Positions 43,619 through 52,757 of a DNA stretch of 64,000 bases are shown here, one piece after another (the first letter of the stretch is position 1; each line of letters opens with the position of its first letter). The notes beneath the pieces were generated by a model. That model did not search any database, was not told the DNA's origin, and saw only the letters and a list, made by a program, of their open reading frames with translations. Source of the DNA: Chryseobacterium sp. ISL-80 (GTDB lineage: Bacteria; Bacillota; Bacilli; Bacillales; Cytobacillaceae); assembly GCA_018613055.1 (NCBI GenBank), contig JAGGQZ010000016.1, positions 1 through 64,000 on the forward strand. The letters run 5' to 3'. A program made the translations under genes and the position numbers.

Positions 43619-44030
43619 TTTCATCACCAGATTTCTCTTTCACTAGGTTTCTCCAATCAAGATCGCCACGCTCGATCCCTTTTACGAGTATTTCGGCGGT
43701 TCCCATATTGGTTGCCAGGGGTACTGCGTATACATCACAAAGACGGACGAGGGCAGTGACATCAGGTTCATGGGGCTGGGCCGTCAGCGGATCCCTGAAA
43801 AAAAATACAGCGTCCATTAGATTGTTCGCGATTCGGGCGCCGATTTCCTGGTCTCCTCCTAGCGGACCTGATTGGAATCTCTGAACCTCTAACCCGGTTG
43901 CTTCAATAATCCTCAAACCAGTGGTACCCGTCGCAAATAATGTATGTTTTTCAAAGATTTCTTTGTATGCGACTGTAAACCCTACTAAATCATCCTTTTT
44001 CTTATCATGGGCGATTAAGGCAATATTCAT
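43599..44030 (-). CDS. mgsA: Methylglyoxal synthase
   Basis: Converts dihydroxyacetone phosphate to methylglyoxal, a glycolytic bypass. The 143 residues show [15 protein letters not shown] at the start (conserved His/Asp), [15 protein letters not shown] (phosphate site), [14 protein letters not shown] (catalytic aspartate, about 70) and [23 protein letters not shown] precedes the ATG. It is 10 bases downstream of dapB. In Bacillus, bacillithiol helps detoxify methylglyoxal, so its linkage with bshB1/bshA is functionally sensible. Confidence 0.96.
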   Translation of the reverse strand: MNIALIAHDKKKDDLVGFTVAYKEIFEKHTLFATGTTGLRIIEATGLEVQRFQSGPLGGDQEIGARIANNLMDAVFFFRDPLTAQPHEPDVTALVRLCDVYAVPLATNMGTAEILVKGIERGDLDWRNLVKEKSGDENGSNQA

Positions 44031-44040
44031 AAGCTCTCCC

Positions 44041-44841
44041 CTATTCGATGATATTCTCTAATCCATAAACAAAAGCATCCATTTTCATGACAGTATCAAC
44101 AGCGAGTTTTACTCCTGACATAAAAGAGCTGCGATTATAGGAATCATGGCGGATTGTGAGTGTTTGTCCATGAGCGCCGAACAGAACCTGCTGGTGGGCA
44201 ATCAGGCCAGGCAGTCTCACAGAATGGATATGCATCCCTTCATAATCGGCACCGCGGGCTCCCTTTAGTGTTTCTTTTTCGTCCTGGTGCCCCTGTTTTT
44301 TTGCTTCCCTGACATCAGAAATCATCTGTGCTGTTTTCACTGCAGTCCCGGAAGGCGCATCAAGCTTCTGGTCGTGATGAAGCTCAATGATTTCTACATC
44401 ATTGAAATACTTTGCGGCCATTTGTGAAAATTTCATCATCAAAACAGCCCCGACAGCAAAGTTTGGCGCAATGATACAGCCTGTTTCCTGTCCAGCACAC
44501 AGCTTCTCAAGTTCAGCAAGATCTTCATCAGAAAAACCAGTTGTACCCACTACAGGACGGACTTTGTATTTCAGGGCTGTTCTTGTATGGAACATTCCCA
44601 CTTCAGGAGTGGTCAGGTCAATCAGAACATCTGGTTCTGTCTCCTGGAGACATTTTTCGAAATCAGTGTAGATCATTGCGTCACTTTCCGGGAAACCATC
44701 GAGTTCACCCACTCTGAGTCCTTCATGTTTTCGGTCGACTGCTCCCACCAGTTCATACGCTTCCGTTCCAAGGACGAGATTGACGGCCTCTTTCCCCATC
44801 CTTCCCCGTGGTCCTGCAATGACAATTTTAACTTTTTCCAA
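44041..44841 (-). CDS. dapB: 4-hydroxy-tetrahydrodipicolinate reductase
   Basis: An NAD(P)H-dependent step of lysine/diaminopimelate synthesis, supplying peptidoglycan and spore dipicolinate. The 266 residues start [20 protein letters not shown] (dinucleotide loop) and carry [19 protein letters not shown] (catalytic HH and K, about 155-173) and [12 protein letters not shown]. The start is TTG at 44841, 6 bases after GGAGAGGG; the longer upstream frame runs into ypjD-dapB spacer and lacks homology. It is in the ypjD-to-birA operon. Confidence 0.95.
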   Translation of the reverse strand: MEKVKIVIAGPRGRMGKEAVNLVLGTEAYELVGAVDRKHEGLRVGELDGFPESDAMIYTDFEKCLQETEPDVLIDLTTPEVGMFHTRTALKYKVRPVVGTTGFSDEDLAELEKLCAGQETGCIIAPNFAVGAVLMMKFSQMAAKYFNDVEIIELHHDQKLDAPSGTAVKTAQMISDVREAKKQGHQDEKETLKGARGADYEGMHIHSVRLPGLIAHQQVLFGAHGQTLTIRHDSYNRSSFMSGVKLAVDTVMKMDAFVYGLENIIE

Positions 44842-44857
44842 TAGAATCCCTCTCCTT

Positions 44858-45187
44858 TTAGCTGTCTTTCCTTGTCCAGCGATCTTTATCCCTTGTATTG
44901 AATTTTTCCATGACCCTGTTGTGTGCTTCTTCAAGGTCTATATTCAACGAGTTGGCAAAGCAAATCATGACGAACAGCATATCTCCCAACTCTTCTTCAA
45001 TTGTTTTTTCATCTTCCTCTTTTTTCTTAGGCTTTTCTCCATAGTAATGGTTGACTTCCCGGGCCAGCTCACCTAGTTCCTCAGTCATGCGTGCCGTCAA
45101 AGCAAGTGGACTGAAATAGCCTTCTTTAAACTGGCTTATATATGCGTCGACTTCCTGCTGGAGTTCTTTCATCGTCTTATTACTCAA
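44858..45187 (-). CDS. ypjD: MazG-like nucleotide pyrophosphohydrolase YpjD
   Basis: A 109-residue all-helical protein of the MazG/dUTPase superfamily. The metal motif EExxE...EExxD is seen in [12 protein letters not shown] (about 38) and [17 protein letters not shown] (about 66), and the end [12 protein letters not shown] is conserved. It should hydrolyse nucleoside triphosphates; the substrate is unknown. The TTG at 45187 gives [10 protein letters not shown], aligned with B. subtilis YpjD, with GGTGAG four bases before; a GTG three codons earlier is less likely. It is the first gene of the operon to birA. Confidence 0.9.
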   Translation of the reverse strand: MSNKTMKELQQEVDAYISQFKEGYFSPLALTARMTEELGELAREVNHYYGEKPKKKEEDEKTIEEELGDMLFVMICFANSLNIDLEEAHNRVMEKFNTRDKDRWTRKDS

Positions 45188-45430
45188 GAAACTCACCCAA
45201 CCTTTTTATGTATGCTTTTCTATATCGATGTTAGCTTAACAGAGTAGCTTTGACAAATATTTTTATTTCGAGTTATTTTTTCTGCCCAGGCGGAAATTAC
45301 TGGACAAGCTGCTTTTCTTTTCGCAGCTTTACTTTCTCTCCCAATCAAAGAATTCCCGCTTTGGATACTCCTTGAAAACACGGCAGGAAACATAGAAAAT
45401 TCCGACTCTTATTGCCCCTCCTGTAAAAGA

Positions 45431-45459
45431 TTGCCCTTGCTTGCTATATTTTATATAAT
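45431..45459 (+). promoter_or_regulatory. Sigma-A-type promoter of ypjC
   Basis: TTGCCC at 45431-45436 and a perfect TATAAT at 45454-45459, 17 bases apart. The rest of the 320-base gap between ypjD and ypjC shows nothing I recognise. Confidence 0.6.
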
Positions 45460-45510
45460 ATAAGCGCTTTAGTCAGGAGATTTTATTCCTGCCACTAGGA
45501 GGGAATTCAT

Positions 45511-46383
45511 TTGCTTAACGGCCTGAAAATTAAAAACATCTTGTTCATTTTGTTTGGTGCCGCTATTTTTTCGTTCGGCCTCGTTCATTTCAATATGCAG
45601 AACAATCTTGCAGAAGGCGGTTTTACGGGGATTACACTCTTGCTGTATTTCGTATTTGGCTGGTCCCCTTCCATCACGAACCTGCTGCTGAATCTGCCTT
45701 TGTTCTTCCTCGGCTGGAAGCTTCTTGGACGGAGTGTTTTTATATACACCATTATTGGAACTGTAGGTGTTTCGGTATTTTTGGCGATCTTTCAAAAGTA
45801 CCAAATCGACATGCCTTTGTATGAAGATTTGTTTTTAGCAGCTCTGTTTGCAGGGGTCTTTATTGGAATCGGACTCGGAATCATTTTCCGCTACGGCGGG
45901 ACGACTGGCGGAGTTGACATCATCGCAAGGCTTGCCCAGAAATATTTCGGGTGGACAATGGGCCGGACGATGTTCATGTTCGACTTTGGTGTCATCACAC
46001 TATCACTTATTACATACCTAAACTATCGGGAAGCCATGTATACGCTTGTCGTCGTATTTGTCGGAGCCAGGGTAATTGACTTCATGCAGGAAGGTGCTTA
46101 CGCTGCAAGAGGCGCCATGATCATTTCCGATAAAAACGAAGAGATTGCTGCGAAAGTGATGAAGGAAATGGACCGGGGAGTCACCAGCTTAAAAGCCGTT
46201 GGTTCCTATACGAAGGCAGAAAGGGATGTCCTTTACTGTGTGGTTGCGAAAAACGAAATCGTCCGCCTAAAGAATGTGATTAACTCAGTGGATCCACACG
46301 CTTTCGTCTCTGTTACCGTCGTCCATGATGTCCTTGGCGAAGGATTCACACTTGATGAGAATAAACTTCCTTTAGAAAGATAA
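45511..46383 (+). CDS. ypjC: YitT-family membrane protein YpjC
   Basis: A 290-residue protein with about five to six N-terminal membrane helices (YitT_membrane, about 8-190; conserved GGFTGI and FRYGGTTGGVDIIARL) and a cytoplasmic DUF2179 domain (about 195-285; RGAMIISDKNEEIAAKVM, DRGVTSLKAVGSYTKAERDV). The function of the family is unknown. The start is TTG, 7 bases after AGGAGGG. It is divergent from ypjD. The symbol follows synteny with B. subtilis. Confidence 0.85.
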   Translation: MLNGLKIKNILFILFGAAIFSFGLVHFNMQNNLAEGGFTGITLLLYFVFGWSPSITNLLLNLPLFFLGWKLLGRSVFIYTIIGTVGVSVFLAIFQKYQIDMPLYEDLFLAALFAGVFIGIGLGIIFRYGGTTGGVDIIARLAQKYFGWTMGRTMFMFDFGVITLSLITYLNYREAMYTLVVVFVGARVIDFMQEGAYAARGAMIISDKNEEIAAKVMKEMDRGVTSLKAVGSYTKAERDVLYCVVAKNEIVRLKNVINSVDPHAFVSVTVVHDVLGEGFTLDENKLPLER

Positions 46384-46500
46384 AAAGCGCAAGCGCCTTG
46401 GTCAGCCCCGACAAGCGTTGGAGGTCCGCCCAGTGAAGTCGTTCTTTTGACTTCATTGGGCGGACCGAAACTTCTCGAGGGGCTAAGCGCTGGAGCTGGA
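46384..46500. repeat. GC-rich hairpin repeat, short copy
   Basis: It begins right after the ypjC stop: AAGCGCAAGCGCCTTGGTC, then a near-perfect hairpin with arms GGTCCGCCCAGTGAAGTC / GACTTCATTGGGCGGACC, and ends CTCGAGGGGCTAAGCGCTGG. The ends pair with each other. It is homologous to 11149-11384 but lacks that copy's inner ~115 bases. Confidence 0.72.
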
Positions 46501-46537
46501 CTATTCTCAAAGTCGATATTATACTTTCTTATCTCAC

Positions 46538-46574
46538 AAAAAAAAATCCGGAGAAGTCCGGATTTTTTTTTAGT
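46538..46574. terminator. Bidirectional terminator between ypjC and the YugP-like gene
   Basis: Stem AAAAATCCGGA / TCCGGATTTTT with loop GAAG, long A and T runs on both sides. Confidence 0.87.
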
Positions 46575-47244
46575 CTTCACTAGTCATCCCAGTATAGATC
46601 ATTACTAGACGCACCAGCTCCAGAACCGCTACAGCTGCGGCTGCTACATAGGTCAAAGCTGCTGCATTCAAGACTTTTTTCGTTTCTCTTTCTTCATCAT
46701 TGCGGATGATTCCAGCTGAAACTACTTGATCCATCGCACGGTTGGAAGCGTTGAATTCGACCGGTAATGTGATGACCTGGAATACAACGGCAGCTGCCAT
46801 GAAAAGAATTCCGAGCAGGAGCATTCCGCTTAAGTTCGCAAAAATTCCGATCAGGATCAGGATCCATGAGAAGTTTGAACCAAGACTTGCCACTGGAACA
46901 AGTGCATGGCGGAATCGGAGGAATGCATAATCCTCGGCATCCTGGATGGCATGGCCAACTTCATGGGCAGCGATTGCGGCCGCTGCAACGGAATGGCCGA
47001 AAAAGTTTCCAGATGATAAGCGGACAACTTTGGCACGCGGGTCATAGTGGTCACTTAAATAACCTCTGGTTTCCTCAACACCCACATTATACAAACCGTT
47101 ATCATCCAAAATCTTACGTGCAACTTCCGCCCCTGTCATCTGGGATGAAGAAGACACTTGTGAGTACTTTTTGTATGCCCCTTTTACCTTGAATTGAGCC
47201 CAAAGCGGGATCAAGATTATAATCGCGAAATAAATGAGATACAT
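46570..47244 (-). CDS. YugP-like membrane zinc metallopeptidase
   Basis: A 224-residue protein of the YugP/neutral zinc metallopeptidase family (DUF, M48-like site). It has an N-terminal helix (YLIYFAIIILIPLWAQ), a cytoplasmic-face zinc motif HEVGHAIQ in AAAIAAHEVGHAIQDAED (about 93-105), two helices (about 120-165) and PVEFNASNRAMDQV, where further acidic ligands lie. ATG follows GAGGAGG. The substrates are unknown. This gene is not in the same place in B. subtilis, where yugP is elsewhere. Confidence 0.87.
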   Translation of the reverse strand: MYLIYFAIIILIPLWAQFKVKGAYKKYSQVSSSSQMTGAEVARKILDDNGLYNVGVEETRGYLSDHYDPRAKVVRLSSGNFFGHSVAAAAIAAHEVGHAIQDAEDYAFLRFRHALVPVASLGSNFSWILILIGIFANLSGMLLLGILFMAAAVVFQVITLPVEFNASNRAMDQVVSAGIIRNDEERETKKVLNAAALTYVAAAAVAVLELVRLVMIYTGMTSED

Positions 47245-47305
47245 CTGTTACCTCCTCTTACAATTCTAGCTGTTATTACTATTTTATTAATACTTCAATA
47301 GGGTG

Positions 47306-48100
47306 TCAATTTTTTCGTTCTTTTTGGACTTCCTTTGTTTTCTCACTGTTCCCTTTATATTTTCTCCAGCCCACATAAGACAATGTAAGGATGATGATGC
47401 TGCCGGTCGAAATCATGACCCACCATAGTGACGGATCTGCTTCATCTTCAGTCATATCATCAAAGATATTTTGTAAATCCGATTCGAGCGCCTCCAGTTC
47501 TTCCCTGCTTGAAGCTTCCTGAAGGACTTGCGGCCGGTACTGGTCAATAAAGCTTACTTTTGCATCGACTTTTTGGATTCTTTCCGGATTGATATCTATT
47601 TTCATGCTTGGGTGAATGACATTATAAAGTGCAAGGAACGAATTAAGATTACTGTCGAATTGATCGTTGTCACCTTCATAGGCAGCAGTTTTCATATCAT
47701 TAAAAACAGTCATGATCGGGTCTTCCATTTCAGCCCATAACGGTTGGTGGGTAGAAGCGATCGCATCAATCACCAGCCGGAATTTTGTCACCCTGTTCAT
47801 TCTTTCAGCATGTCCAAGATCACCATTGGCTACTGCCTCCAATGCCTCATCATGTGCGACTGTAATAATGCGCAATTCATCCATGCTAAACGGACGGCCA
47901 TTCCCTGTCACCAGCAAAAACTCTTCTGAAAAATGCTCCAGCAGCCTGTTTGCATCATCATAACGATGAAGCTTGACCATCTGCAATGCCTGGTCTGATA
48001 TATTGTCCAATTCTTCTACAGGCGACTGTGGTTCGGCATATGCTGCGAACGGCGCGATCAACATCAGCACCGAAAATAATAAAATAAATTTTGCTTTCAT
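47306..48100 (-). CDS. ypjB: Sporulation protein YpjB
   Basis: A 264-residue exported and anchored protein. A signal peptide (MKAKFILLFSVLMLIAPFAA, cleavage after AYA) is followed by a helical outer domain (about 20-220), one C-terminal helix (WVMISTGSIIILTLSYVGW) and a basic tail. It matches the SpoYpjB family. The ATG at 48100 follows GAGGGGGG. In B. subtilis ypjB lies between qcrC/ypjA and ypjC, as here. The precise function is unknown. Confidence 0.88.
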   Translation of the reverse strand: MKAKFILLFSVLMLIAPFAAYAEPQSPVEELDNISDQALQMVKLHRYDDANRLLEHFSEEFLLVTGNGRPFSMDELRIITVAHDEALEAVANGDLGHAERMNRVTKFRLVIDAIASTHQPLWAEMEDPIMTVFNDMKTAAYEGDNDQFDSNLNSFLALYNVIHPSMKIDINPERIQKVDAKVSFIDQYRPQVLQEASSREELEALESDLQNIFDDMTEDEADPSLWWVMISTGSIIILTLSYVGWRKYKGNSEKTKEVQKERKN

Positions 48101-48169
48101 TCCTGTCCCCCCTCTAAATACTATTAAAATGTATGAAGGGGTGGACAAGGTTAGACCAAAATTCAGGGG

Positions 48170-48775
48170 TTATCTTGATCTTTTTAGAGAAAGAGAGAAG
48201 CGGCCCGGCCTTAGTCCGAAGTAATATCCAACCGCAATCGAAAAAATACTCAGCCAGAAGGTAAAGTACCCTATCTGGTCCATATATAAATCTAGTGTAT
48301 GGTACCTTGGCATCATACCAAAAACATAATCGATGATTTCATTATGCAGGACGACCACAGCTGCAACGATCAGATGCCACGGTTTCATCCGATAGAAAGG
48401 AGCATATAGGACTCCTTCCACTGCCATGGCAAAATGTGAAGCCATTAGCATTAGTCCAATCCAATCCAGCTGTCCAGAGACGAAGTACACCATCAAATTC
48501 ATGACCACAGCCCACAGGCCATATTTGACAAGGCTGACGATTGCCAACGCTTCCATCAGCGGCCAGTTCCTCCCCATCAGAAAAGCACCCAGTACGAATA
48601 CAAAAAACAAGCTGGCCGTTGGACTATCTGGGACAAAAAGCAAGAAGCGCGGCGGCGTATCGACCAGCTGCCATTTATACCAATAGTACCCGTAAGCGGT
48701 ACCCAGGACATTTACCCAAAATAAATGCCAGAGTATGGACCTGCTGCCTAGCAAAGGATATATTTTTTTAATCAT
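48170..48775 (-). CDS. ypjA: YpjA, DUF1405 membrane protein
   Basis: A 201-residue protein with about six membrane helices (for example ILWHLFWVNVLGTAYGYYWY, PLMEALAIVSLVKYGLWAVV) and conserved aromatic and acidic residues (FVPDSPTASLFF, HNEIIDYVFGMMPRYH). It matches DUF1405; the function is unknown. The ATG at 48775 follows GGAG at 7 bases; the longer upstream frame is not conserved-looking. It is directly downstream of the qcr operon terminator and upstream of ypjB, likely co-transcribed with it. Confidence 0.87.
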   Translation of the reverse strand: MIKKIYPLLGSRSILWHLFWVNVLGTAYGYYWYKWQLVDTPPRFLLFVPDSPTASLFFVFVLGAFLMGRNWPLMEALAIVSLVKYGLWAVVMNLMVYFVSGQLDWIGLMLMASHFAMAVEGVLYAPFYRMKPWHLIVAAVVVLHNEIIDYVFGMMPRYHTLDLYMDQIGYFTFWLSIFSIAVGYYFGLRPGRFSLSLKRSR

Positions 48776-48861
48776 ACGACTACTCCATTCCCTTTTTTTT
48801 CTATCACTATTATTACAGTTTATTGAAAATAAACCAAGTTCTTCAGGGTTCTTTTCCAATA

Positions 48862-48897
48862 AAAAAGAACCTGCAAGTTTCGTTACAGGTTCTTTTC
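48862..48897 (-). terminator. qcrABC terminator
   Basis: Stem AAGAACCTG / CAGGTTCTT; on the minus strand a T run follows. It lies just after the qcrC stop codon. Confidence 0.82.
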
Positions 48898-48901
48898 AGT
48901 A

Positions 48902-49660
48902 TTATTCGCTAAGACCGTCGATGAACTCAGATAGTGTCTTAAGTTCCTCATCCGTTCCTTTGAAAACTGCAGGCATGTTTCCTCTACCATTCTTGGCAAC
49001 ATCTGCGATTTCTTCAGCGTTCAATTTTGTTTCAAGCAGGCTCGGTGCTGCTGCACCGCCGGCAAGCTCCCCGCCATGGCAGGAAGTACATGTCTGTGCC
49101 TGGGCAATCTGATATCCATCAGAATTCTTATCGATTTCTACATCCACAATCTGCCCCTGTTTCTCTGCAGCTTCCCAGTCATGGGTAGCAACTGATTCCC
49201 AAGTAAGGTAGAAAATTGAAGCGATTGCCAATAGCATGAAGCCTGTAGCAAGTGGACGCTTTGATGGACGGCGCTCAGGGCCGCGGTCAATAAATGGCGC
49301 CAGAAGTAATGCACCGAATGCTAGTCCCGGGATTACCATAGCTCCAATTACAGTATATGGACCTGAAGCATAAGAATATTTCAGCAATTGATATAAGAAT
49401 AAGAAATACCAGTCTGGCAATGGAATATACGCCGTATCTGTAGGATCGGCAATCCTTTCAAGCGGAGACGGGTGAGCAATGGTCAAGCTCAAGTATCCGA
49501 TTAAGAAAACAGCACCAACCATCCATTCTTTCAATAGGAAGTTAGGCCAAAACGCTTCCGTTTTGCCAGGGTATTCCGAGTAATCTTTCGGAATATTAGG
49601 CTTGCGTTCTGCAGGGACACGTGAGTCTCCTACGAACTTCATACCTTTACCACGATGCAT
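48902..49660 (-). CDS. qcrC: Menaquinol:cytochrome c reductase, cytochrome b/c subunit
   Basis: The third subunit of the Bacillus bc complex, a fusion of subunit-IV-like cytochrome b helices with a cytochrome c domain. The 252 residues start MHRGKGMKFVGDSRVPAE and contain three to four helices (for example PDWYFLFLYQLLKYSY) and a C-terminal heme c motif CTSCHGG (about 178) with an axial methionine in GNMPAVF. Gene order qcrA-qcrB-qcrC is kept. ATG follows GAGGGGATC. Confidence 0.96.
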   Translation of the reverse strand: MHRGKGMKFVGDSRVPAERKPNIPKDYSEYPGKTEAFWPNFLLKEWMVGAVFLIGYLSLTIAHPSPLERIADPTDTAYIPLPDWYFLFLYQLLKYSYASGPYTVIGAMVIPGLAFGALLLAPFIDRGPERRPSKRPLATGFMLLAIASIFYLTWESVATHDWEAAEKQGQIVDVEIDKNSDGYQIAQAQTCTSCHGGELAGGAAAPSLLETKLNAEEIADVAKNGRGNMPAVFKGTDEELKTLSEFIDGLSE

Positions 49661-49727
49661 CGAGCGATCCCCTCCTTTTTCCGTATCGTTGAACGAATCT
49701 CAATTCGCGCAACGTTTCATTCAAATT

Positions 49728-50402
49728 TTACAATGGACCAGAAATACCTTGCTTACGAATCATCAGGAAGTGTGCTCCCATTAAGCCTAATAGTGCAGCA
49801 GGCAGGAAGAATACGTGAATCGCAAAGAAACGTGTCAAGGTTTGGGCACCAACGATTGTTGAATGTCCGGATAGCAGAATTTTAATGTATGGCCCAATCA
49901 ATGGGACAGCTTCTGCAATCTGCAATGTAACCTTGGTTGCGAATAATGCTTTCATATCCCATGGAAGCAGGTATCCTGTCAAGCCAAGAGCCAACATTAC
50001 GAAGAAAATCAATACTCCGACAATCCAGTTCAATTCACGAGGTTTCTTATAAGCGCCCTGGAAGAACACGCGAAGCGTATGTAAGAACATCATGACGATG
50101 ACAAGACTCGCACCCCAGTGATGCATTCCGCGGACAATTTGTCCAAACGCTACTTGATTTTGAAGATAGTACACAGATTCCCAGGCATTCTTGATGTCCG
50201 GAACATAATACATTGTCAGGAACATACCGGAAAGAATCTGGATGACTGTGATGAAAAACGTCAGACCGCCAAAGCAGTACACGAACGCAGAAAAGTGATG
50301 CGCCGGGTTAACGTGCTCAGGTACCTCATGGTCTGCGATATCGCGCCACAAAGGCGTAATATCCAAACGCTCATCTACCCAATCGTAAATTTTGTTTAAC
50401 AA
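49728..50402 (-). CDS. qcrB: Menaquinol:cytochrome c reductase, cytochrome b subunit
   Basis: A cytochrome b6-type subunit of 224 residues holding the two b hemes. Four helices are visible, with heme histidines in RGMHHWGASLVIVMMFLH and FFAIHVFFLPAALLGLMGAH. Cys43 (FVYCFGG) corresponds to the residue that binds the extra covalent heme in B. subtilis. The start is TTG after GGGGGCG, three bases from the qcrA stop. Confidence 0.96.
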   Translation of the reverse strand: MLNKIYDWVDERLDITPLWRDIADHEVPEHVNPAHHFSAFVYCFGGLTFFITVIQILSGMFLTMYYVPDIKNAWESVYYLQNQVAFGQIVRGMHHWGASLVIVMMFLHTLRVFFQGAYKKPRELNWIVGVLIFFVMLALGLTGYLLPWDMKALFATKVTLQIAEAVPLIGPYIKILLSGHSTIVGAQTLTRFFAIHVFFLPAALLGLMGAHFLMIRKQGISGPL

Positions 50403-50405
50403 TGA

Positions 50406-50912
50406 TTACGCCCCCTTTCGTGGTTGAGCTTTTCCTACATAAAGGAAACCATCTTTTTCTTTTGTCGGATACACATCCAATGGTGCCAACGGCGGTGTAC
50501 CAGGAACATTGGTTCCATCTTTTTCATAACGGCCATAGTGGCAAGGACAGAAGAACTGTTCAGGATGCTCCTTGTCAGTACCCCAGTCTACAACACATCC
50601 AAGGTGTTTACACACTGGCGACAAGGCAACGATGTCCCCGGCTTCACTTTTGAAAACCCAGGCTGTTCCTGTTTCTTCAGATTCATACCATGCATCTTTT
50701 TGTTTGAATTTAAAGTTTACTTTTTGCGGTTCAGCATTAATATCTGCGATCTTCAATGGAGTCGCGATGAAATCTCCCGCGTCTTCACCCTTTAGCACAG
50801 GATCGACGGCAAAGCGAACCATTGGCATCAGCATCCCCGCAGCCATGAAACCGCCTACACCTGTTAGAGTATAGTTTAAGAATTGACGTCTTGAAACACG
50901 ATGCTTACTCAC
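50406..50912 (-). CDS. qcrA: Menaquinol:cytochrome c reductase, Rieske iron-sulfur subunit
   Basis: Transfers electrons from menaquinol to the heme c subunit. The 168 residues have a twin-arginine-type N-terminus (VSRRQFLNYTLTGVGGF), one membrane anchor and the Rieske motifs CKHLGC (about 103) and CPCHYGRYEKDG (about 123). The start is GTG after GGGGGG. It heads the qcrABC operon, whose promoter should lie in the 155-base gap before ypiF. Confidence 0.96.
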   Translation of the reverse strand: MSKHRVSRRQFLNYTLTGVGGFMAAGMLMPMVRFAVDPVLKGEDAGDFIATPLKIADINAEPQKVNFKFKQKDAWYESEETGTAWVFKSEAGDIVALSPVCKHLGCVVDWGTDKEHPEQFFCPCHYGRYEKDGTNVPGTPPLAPLDVYPTKEKDGFLYVGKAQPRKGA

Positions 50913-51067
50913 GTTATTCCCCCCTCTATTACCAAGTTAAGTCCCCAACGGACATAATTTAAACACATTTTAAAACTAGGACATAACCATGATATATCAA
51001 TCTCATTACAAAATCAATATAATACTATGGTGAAAACATTTTTCGCAGTGATAAAAATAACACAGGG

Positions 51068-51523
51068 CTATTTTTCATCCCATTTCTCAGTGAACAAAGA
51101 TAATAATTGCTTAACTTGACCATCCACGATCGCTACCTTTTGCTCGTCCGGCATCTGGTCCAGAGACAAGGAAGGAATCCATAGGACACTTCCTTTCAGG
51201 TCTTTCTCTCGCTGCCTCCAGCGACTGTCAGACGTTACATAAAAAATGTGATTGAAATGCTTGTCCAATAGAGTATTTTCCCAATTCTTCAAAGCGTCCT
51301 GGCTACCCTCATCTTCCTTTATGTACACAAAATCAGGCAATAGGAAAATCCGCCCTCGAAACTGCTTTTCCAGCTGAGATGTAAGGATTCTTGTGAACTC
51401 AGCCATTGAAGCATTTTGTTTCATGTCCTCGCCAAATGATACTGGCAATAGCGGGACGATTGCCGTATCAACGTACTCAGCAGCTTTTTGATACATTTCA
51501 ACATCTGCTGCCACCCATTTCAT
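51068..51523 (-). CDS. ypiF: YpiF, DUF2487 protein
   Basis: A 151-residue soluble protein starting MKWVAADVEMYQKAAEYVDT. The segments VPLLPVSFGEDMKQNASMAE and RGRIFLLPDFVYIKE match DUF2487; the function is unknown. The ATG at 51523 has GGAG 8 bases before it. In B. subtilis ypiF directly precedes qcrA; here too, with a 155-base gap. Confidence 0.85.
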   Translation of the reverse strand: MKWVAADVEMYQKAAEYVDTAIVPLLPVSFGEDMKQNASMAEFTRILTSQLEKQFRGRIFLLPDFVYIKEDEGSQDALKNWENTLLDKHFNHIFYVTSDSRWRQREKDLKGSVLWIPSLSLDQMPDEQKVAIVDGQVKQLLSLFTEKWDEK

Positions 51524-51734
51524 AACACCAACTCCATCTTTCAATTAGGCTTGAATCATAAACATGAGATCTCCATCTTTTTCAATCAAAAACCCATTGT
51601 TTACATCCATTCTATAATATCATGATTAAAAACAGTTTTCGAATCGTAGGCCGGTCTAATTATTTTCACGGTATAACCTTATATAAGTGACTGAAATAGG
51701 ATGAGTGTCAGTCATTTCTGTAGAAGTCAATCCT

Positions 51735-52095
51735 ACTTCAGACAATTTGACGGCGGCTTCCCGTTGTATTGTCCGAAGTTGCCTCAGGTTCGGACAATAT
51801 CTCGACTTCCGATCGGTACTTTGTCCGAAGTCACCCTTACTTCAGACAAATTGACAGCTGCTTCCCTTAGTTTTTTCCGAAGTTACCCCAGGTTCGAACA
51901 ATATCTCGACTTCCGATCGTTATTTTGTCCGAAGTCACCACTACTTCAGACAATTTGACGGCCGCTTCCCGTAATTTTGTACGAAGTTGCCCAGCTTCGG
52001 ACAATATCTCGACTTCCAATCGTTACTTTGTCCGAAGTCACTCCCTCTTCAGCCAATCCCCCTGCTTTCCAACGATCTCTTGCCCAAGGGTTACC
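51735..52095. repeat. 52-bp tandem repeat array between ypiF and ypiB
   Basis: Seven units open with TTCGGACAA or TTCAGACAA at 51737, 51789, 51841, 51893, 51945, 51996 and 52048: steps of 52, 52, 52, 52, 51 and 52 bases. Two unit types alternate, so the exact repeat is 104 bases. Each typical unit has TTCGGACAA at its start and the complement TTGTCCGAA about 32 bases later, so a unit can fold alone or pair with the next one. The last unit is decayed. Frames running through the array change phase each unit (52 is not a multiple of 3), so it is not coding. Confidence 0.85.
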
Positions 52096-52163
52096 TCCTT
52101 AAAACTCAAAATGCCAATACCATTAAAAACAAGCAAAATAAAAAGCCTGCTAATTTAAGCAAG

Positions 52164-52718
52164 CTATAAAGAATTGACTGCACCTAATTTTTTTAATTGC
52201 TCTGTAAGATGTTCGAAGGCTTCCTGGTCCTGGCTGTCCAGCGCCTGGTCAATCAGGGATAACAATTTGTCTTTCTGGAAATTGTGGATGCTTTCCTCCA
52301 GAAATCTTTCTGCCACCATTTTGTCGCTTTCACTGATTTGGAGCTGCCCCGGCATATACGGGTTTTCTTCCAGTACGGCCGCAAACTGATGGGCTTTGTT
52401 TGAAGCATGGAAATTCAGTTGGATGTAGATTTCTTCTTCCCTGTTCAAACGAATATCATGAAAAGACTTCTCAGCGTCGGTCGTCATCACGTTTTCTTTG
52501 AAGAACCGGAATGGCACCTCATCCACGCAATGTGTCGACATCACTAATCCCCTAGGGCAATGCTGGGCATTATCCACAAAGTGTACCTTTTCCATCAGCT
52601 GATCATGGCTCATCAAGTAGTTAAGGATCCAAACACATTCCCGCCTTTTCAGCTGATAATGGTTCAAAAACCAGCGGATAAAATCCTTTTTCTCGTTGAC
52701 AGATACAGGGGTTGTCAT
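52164..52718 (-). CDS. ypiB: YpiB, UPF0302 protein
   Basis: A 184-residue cytoplasmic protein. The N-terminal part ([40 protein letters not shown]) and [15 protein letters not shown] are the UPF0302 core; the C-terminal part (about 140-180) is the IDEAL-type helical segment [20 protein letters not shown]. The function is unknown. The ATG at 52718 follows GAGGAGGG. It is followed 5' by ypiA with a 39-base gap, an operon kept in B. subtilis. Confidence 0.88.
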   Translation of the reverse strand: MTTPVSVNEKKDFIRWFLNHYQLKRRECVWILNYLMSHDQLMEKVHFVDNAQHCPRGLVMSTHCVDEVPFRFFKENVMTTDAEKSFHDIRLNREEEIYIQLNFHASNKAHQFAAVLEENPYMPGQLQISESDKMVAERFLEESIHNFQKDKLLSLIDQALDSQDQEAFEHLTEQLKKLGAVNSL

Positions 52719-52757
52719 TTTTGAATCCCTCCTCTGCATAACTCAAATTTTTTTCGG

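Noticed and set aside
45188-45430. Riboswitch or RNA gene in the ypjD-ypjC gap
   Set aside because: No stable hairpin series, known motif or terminator could be recognised; only a promoter for ypjC is supported.
51701-52158. Open frames with repeated serine-rich peptides in the 52-bp array
   Set aside because: The unit length is not a multiple of three, so each frame follows the repeat in shifting phase; there is no ribosome site and the peptides simply mirror the DNA repeat.
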